From NCBI GenBank assembly GCA_030062745.1, contig CP099844.1:18786596-18850595 (forward strand): a stretch of DNA of 64,000 bases. Reading direction: 5' to 3'. The position numbers and the translations under genes are program-made. Below, in pieces: positions 60,561-64,000 of this stretch. The DNA comes from Capitulum mitella. Its lineage: Eukaryota > Arthropoda > Thecostraca > Pollicipedomorpha > Pollicipedidae. The notes under the pieces were generated by a model. That model ran no database searches, was not told where the DNA came from, and was given only the letters and a program-made list of their open reading frames with translations. The first letter of the stretch is position 1. Each line of letters opens with the position of its first letter.

Positions 60561-61541
60561 TTAAAACCTGCACTCGAATGGCACTCGGTGCTATGCGCAC
60601 CCGACTGGTGGTTGTTGATACCCCCTTCCCCTCCCTAACTGGAGAATGGTTGGTTGCACAATAAATTAAGCAAGCCGTTTGAAAGTCCATTACAAATAGA
60701 CTTCGCAACAAGCGTCATTTTTGCTTTTGAATGATATTTAAACCATTTTCGTCCTATATATGTCTTGTCACATCAGCCGAGAAACGCCTTGAATCTCAAG
60801 GGATATGATTAACAAAGACTTAGTGGAGCTACCAACAGACAGATAAAAGTCCGCAGATGTCGATAAACGTCTATTGTCTCTGATTTGGGGAATATATACG
60901 AACTGACGGTACAGCGATTTTCTGCCCTTCAGTACAGCGTGCACGGGCGGTGGACGTGAGTGAAATTGACGGGCACTTATTTTGACTCTACTCTGTTTTG
61001 GTGAAATAGGCCTCACCAGCTTCTGTTTCCTCATACCGGGGGTTTGTGTCATAATTTGCCATATTTAATTTCCGCAGAATTCGCTGGTTACCAGTTTATG
61101 CCATTTACGGAGGCTTACTCTGGCAGCCTGTTTGTTTGCAGCAAAAAAAAAAACAGTTATTTGACTTTTCCATCTTACTGGTATGATAAGTGACTTTGGG
61201 AGCCAATTCTGCCATTTACTGTTTGTTCCAAGTCATTCGTCGCAGAATTTGACGACGGTGCATTTTCACTGAAAACAGTTATTGGTGACCTGGCCACAGG
61301 TCAATGGTTCGAGGTTTGTGATTTTTGGCCAGATGACGATCATTGGAAGTCGCGATCACCTCATATCCAAAATGTCTGAAAAATACCGTCAAATTCGGGA
61401 CAAACGTGTTCAAAATGATCTTGACCACAAGCCAATGACGGGAAGGTTTCCGAAAAATCTGAGATAGCATATATGTATCACCTAGCAAAATCTCTTGTCC
61501 CAAAAAGTTTTGTTCTGATGTTTTATTTTTACGAAAATTAA
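60561..61541 (+). mobile_element. TTAA family 1, copy E (right end displaced by later insertions)
   Basis: It begins near TTAAAACCTGCACTCG, continues with the TAACTGGAGAATGGTTGGTTG block, ATTTTCGTCCTATATATG and the AGGTCA-rich half, and stops at the TTAA at 61538-61541 where copy F starts. Confidence 0.55.
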
Positions 61542-61883
61542 CCCGCGCATCGGTTAATTTTTAACGGTTAACGGTTAATAATTAATCGGTTAATTTAAAC
61601 CCGACCGTCGGTCGGTTTCGAACATGCGCGAATGCGGGGGGGTAGTTGGCCGCCCCCCTCTAACTCACGAACGGTTGGTCGCACGGTAAAAAATAAGCAT
61701 ACCGTTGGAAAGCTTGTGACGAGTAGAGCTCGAAACTGGTCTCATTTTTAGTTTTAGATGATATACAAGCAATTTACGCCCTATATATGTTTTCCCATAG
61801 CCGACTGCATGAGACCGAGAAATGGCCTGAATCTCAAGGGCTGTGACTAATAACGCATAGGTAAAGGCACCAGCGCACAAGTA
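61538..61883 (+). mobile_element. TTAA family 1, copy F (inserted in copy E, cut by a Tigger-type element)
   Basis: TTAACCCGCGCATCGG at 61538, a short run of TTAACGG/TTAATCGG words, then GACCGTCGGTCGGTTTCG, the hairpin and a long close match to copy A (for example ACGCATAGGTAAAGGCACC). The match ends exactly at GCGCACAAGTA, 61873-61883, where GGGGAGAGTGGGGTGAAG begins. Confidence 0.65.
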
Positions 61884-61904
61884 GGGGAGAGTGGGGTGAA
61901 GCGC

Positions 61905-62839
61905 ACACCTTAAGGAAAACCGGCAATATCATATGTGTTCGCAATGCTGCAAAGAAATGAATGGTATGGTAAGAAGCTCTGATAAATTGGCTAGCTGTTG
62001 TAAAACACCTGTTTTGAAGAAATGATTCTAAAATAGATTAAAATCGTTTTTCCCAAAGCGGTTTAAAATGGCGCTTTACCCCCTATATGGGGTAAAGCGC
62101 CCGCTGGTGTGGGGCAAAACGCCCCCAACCATAGCTTCGCCATAACCGCGAGATTCTGTACCTTACCCCGATATTATTTCTTCAAAAGGGTGAATGAGCA
62201 GTCACCATCTGTGTTGTTATTCCAAGCACACGTTTGCCAGCAAAACCAAGGAGTTCTGGACCCGATGCGTAAGCAGTAGCACATCAGTAACTCTAGTCAT
62301 CTCAAAACGGAAAGTTCACCTGACATCGACCTCTTCCATACTGAAAGCAGGAGAATTTAGCTATGATTTTATTTTGACTGCCAAAATTTTACTGTTTTCG
62401 ACGTCGCGTTGGCAACATGAGAAAGACAGACTTGGTGTGTGTTGGCAAAATTGCATGCCTTTAAGTCATCCAAATGTAACAGTGTGCATTCCTTGACAGA
62501 AGGTCTACCGACAGGCATTTCTTGCAAAGTAAACTTGCTAGAATACATACGTGCACGTAGAAACAAGACCTGTACCCTCCACCTGCAGAAACGGAATGCC
62601 CAAAGGCTCTTCGCTCGCTACAACCTGCGAGGACGAGAACTCAATATCGCGCTCCTCAGAAATGTACCAACGTATCTACCAAACAGAATCGTGGCTTCCC
62701 ACTGCCATCCGCCAGTCTACAATCGTATATCACCGAAGAAGGACTGTCATATACAACGAAGAAATGTTAAGTTTTAGAACAAAATCGACCCTGTTTGCCC
62801 GAGTGACTTCCACTGGTGGTTACGGTTGCTTTTGCAGGT
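61905..62839. other. Non-coding 3' region of the Tigger-type element
   Basis: Between the transposase stop and the terminal repeat there is no further open frame of interest. Apart from the hairpin at 62071-62100 and an inverted GGGGCAAAACGCCCCC word at 62112-62127, nothing is recognised. Confidence 0.4.
62071..62100. repeat. Perfect 12-bp inverted repeat, subterminal in the Tigger-type element
   Basis: GCGCTTTACCCC, six bases (CTATAT), then GGGGTAAAGCGC. The arm is nearly the same as part of the terminal repeat (GGGGTGAAGCGC at 61894-61905). This suggests repeated transposase binding sites. Confidence 0.75.
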
Positions 62840-64000
62840 TTAACGGCAGATGTCACAGACGTAGGACTTCTGCTCTTCGTCTGCATCTGTGCACGGCTCG
62901 CAAGCCCAGGAGCTGCACTCCGTGCACTGGATCTAGCGCTCACAAGAGCGCCTAAAGAGCATGCCACAGACGAAGCAAGTGATGTCGTCACTCTTATCGT
63001 TGCGCACTGTGCTTTTCTTGGTTTTCTTCTTCACTGCTGGCACTTTCTTCTTCTTCTCGAGGCGCCTCTTGTATGGTCCAGAAGTGAGGAGTTCGGCTTT
63101 CTCCGCCTTCCTCGTTCTCGTTCTGACCGCTCCTTTGACTGGCGAAAAGATGTCAGCTAAGCCTGAAGCTGAGGTTCTAGGCATAGCCGTTGACGCACAG
63201 AACCCCGGGGCCTGCTCACAGGTCCTCTTCTCTGCGCTGCTCGTAGTCACCGAGTCTTGCACGGCATGCGCTGTTGCCTCGGTTTGCTGTCCTAAGACGA
63301 TAAAACTGGTGCTGTTGGAAGCGTCCTGCTCTGTCTGGACAGCAGAGGACGTCCTGGTTTGCTGCTTACGGACACCCGTGGGACCATCCGGACAGTGGGG
63401 ATCTTCCTCTTCAGTTCGCATGGACGGAGCGAAGTCTTCGTCGGTGAAGATGGTAGTGTCCAGGGGCCACAAACCCCTACACCGGAACCTGTTGATAGCT
63501 TTTTCGATGGTGGCAACTTTGCTGTAGACAGCACAGAAGATTTCCGCGACCTGGTAGTCCGTAATGCGCTTGCCAGGATGGCAGTGCATCCAACAGTCTG
63601 CAGCCGTGTTGTAGGCACTTTTCAGTGCCTTGTAGATACTTGCGTCCAATGGCTGCATGCGATGGGTGCAGTGAGGCGGAAGAGTAATCATTACGATTCC
63701 GTGCTCTCTGGCATAGTCGACAGCGGCTAATGACTTGTGGCTCTGGTGTCCATCTATAATGAGGATGTGTGTTTTCCTCTTCAGGGGGTTTCAAGACGCT
63801 TGCGAAATGCTTGAGCCACATCAAGAATGAATCGCAATCCACCCAGCCGGAGGATGTTACTGTGGCTAGTGAACCAGGCGGAGCACCTTTTGAGAGTGTT
63901 TCTACCATCCTCTTGCGCTGATAAATCAGCATTGGTGGGACATACTGGCCGCACGCATTGACGGCGCTCATGACTGTCACCGTCCTACCTTTCTCTGCGC
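62840..64000 (-). pseudogene. pogo/Tigger-type transposase, C-terminal two thirds (nonsense plus frameshift)
   Basis: Reading leftward: MTVMSAVNACGQYVPPMLIY, GWVDCDSFLMWLKHFAS, a one-base frameshift at a C/G homopolymer (63785-63790), then THILIIDGHQSHKSL with the second catalytic Asp and PPHCTHRMQPLDASIYKAL with the third. A Ser/Thr/Lys-rich tail follows, then a C-terminal Cys-rich finger (CFVCGM...QCTECSSWACEPC...YVCDIC) closed by TAA at 62840-62842. An in-frame TAG at about 62933 interrupts the finger at a position where the family usually has Trp. Two lesions only, so this is a relatively young copy. The N-terminal DNA-binding part lies beyond the window. Confidence 0.82.

Larger units (their letters stand above)
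61884..64000 (-). mobile_element. pogo/Tigger-type transposon, right-hand boundary outside window
   Basis: The terminus GGGGAGAGTGGGGTGAAGCG starts directly after a TA (61882-61883), the target dinucleotide of the Tc1-mariner-pogo group, and breaks copy F. A transposase pseudogene runs on the minus strand from beyond 64000 to 62840, so this is the element's 3' end. A perfect hairpin carrying the motif GGGGTAAAGCGC lies at 62071-62100. Confidence 0.6.

Overview
This is eukaryotic, almost certainly arthropod DNA. It has split genes with GT-AG introns, a short interstitial tract of the arthropod telomere repeat TTAGG, a DEG/ENaC-type channel, and a very dense load of decayed transposable elements. 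I cannot fix the species. A crustacean-like arthropod is my best guess. I see no bacterial, viral or CRISPR signal.

Two host genes can be read with confidence, both on the minus strand. TAF6 (a TFIID subunit) occupies about 1.9-7.7 kb as seven coding exons whose splice phases all agree. A non-coding first exon probably lies near 10.6-11.1 kb. Its 3' end lies left of the window. The second gene encodes a degenerin/epithelial sodium channel (DEG/ENaC, pickpocket-like) subunit. Eight coding exons run from 60.16 kb down to the stop codon at 21.06 kb, with introns up to about 11 kb. The exons for its cytoplasmic N-terminus and first membrane helix must lie right of the window. One exon, in the finger/palm region between 22.5 and 25.0 kb, was not found.

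Almost everything else is repeats, most of it inside the channel's introns. (1) A 4.05-kb DNA transposon at 51119-55173 has 15-bp terminal inverted repeats and a perfect 8-bp target duplication. It sits inside an older internally deleted relative, and a second decayed copy lies at about 55.9-58.6 kb. It carries a broken transposase of a family I cannot name, with a D-D-CxxH-E arrangement. (2) Two families of about 1.2-kb non-autonomous elements are flanked by TTAA and have G/C-rich hairpin ends (piggyBac-type behaviour). One of them sits in a demonstrable empty site of the second transposon copy. (3) Two pogo/Tigger-like transposase pseudogenes have C-terminal zinc fingers: 30.6-32.9 kb on the plus strand, and 62.8 kb to the window end on the minus strand. 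(4) An APE-type non-LTR retrotransposon lies at about 43.2-46.7 kb, with a truncated relative at about 17.4-17.8 kb. (5) Several minisatellites and (AT)n microsatellites are present.

The interval 7.85-10.78 kb is strikingly poor in CpG, unlike the rest of the window. It coincides with the predicted first intron of TAF6, as expected for a methylated housekeeping gene body. The interval 11.1-21.0 kb holds no gene I can recognise. It contains decayed minisatellite, telomere-like and transposon-derived sequence, plus one unassigned open reading frame.
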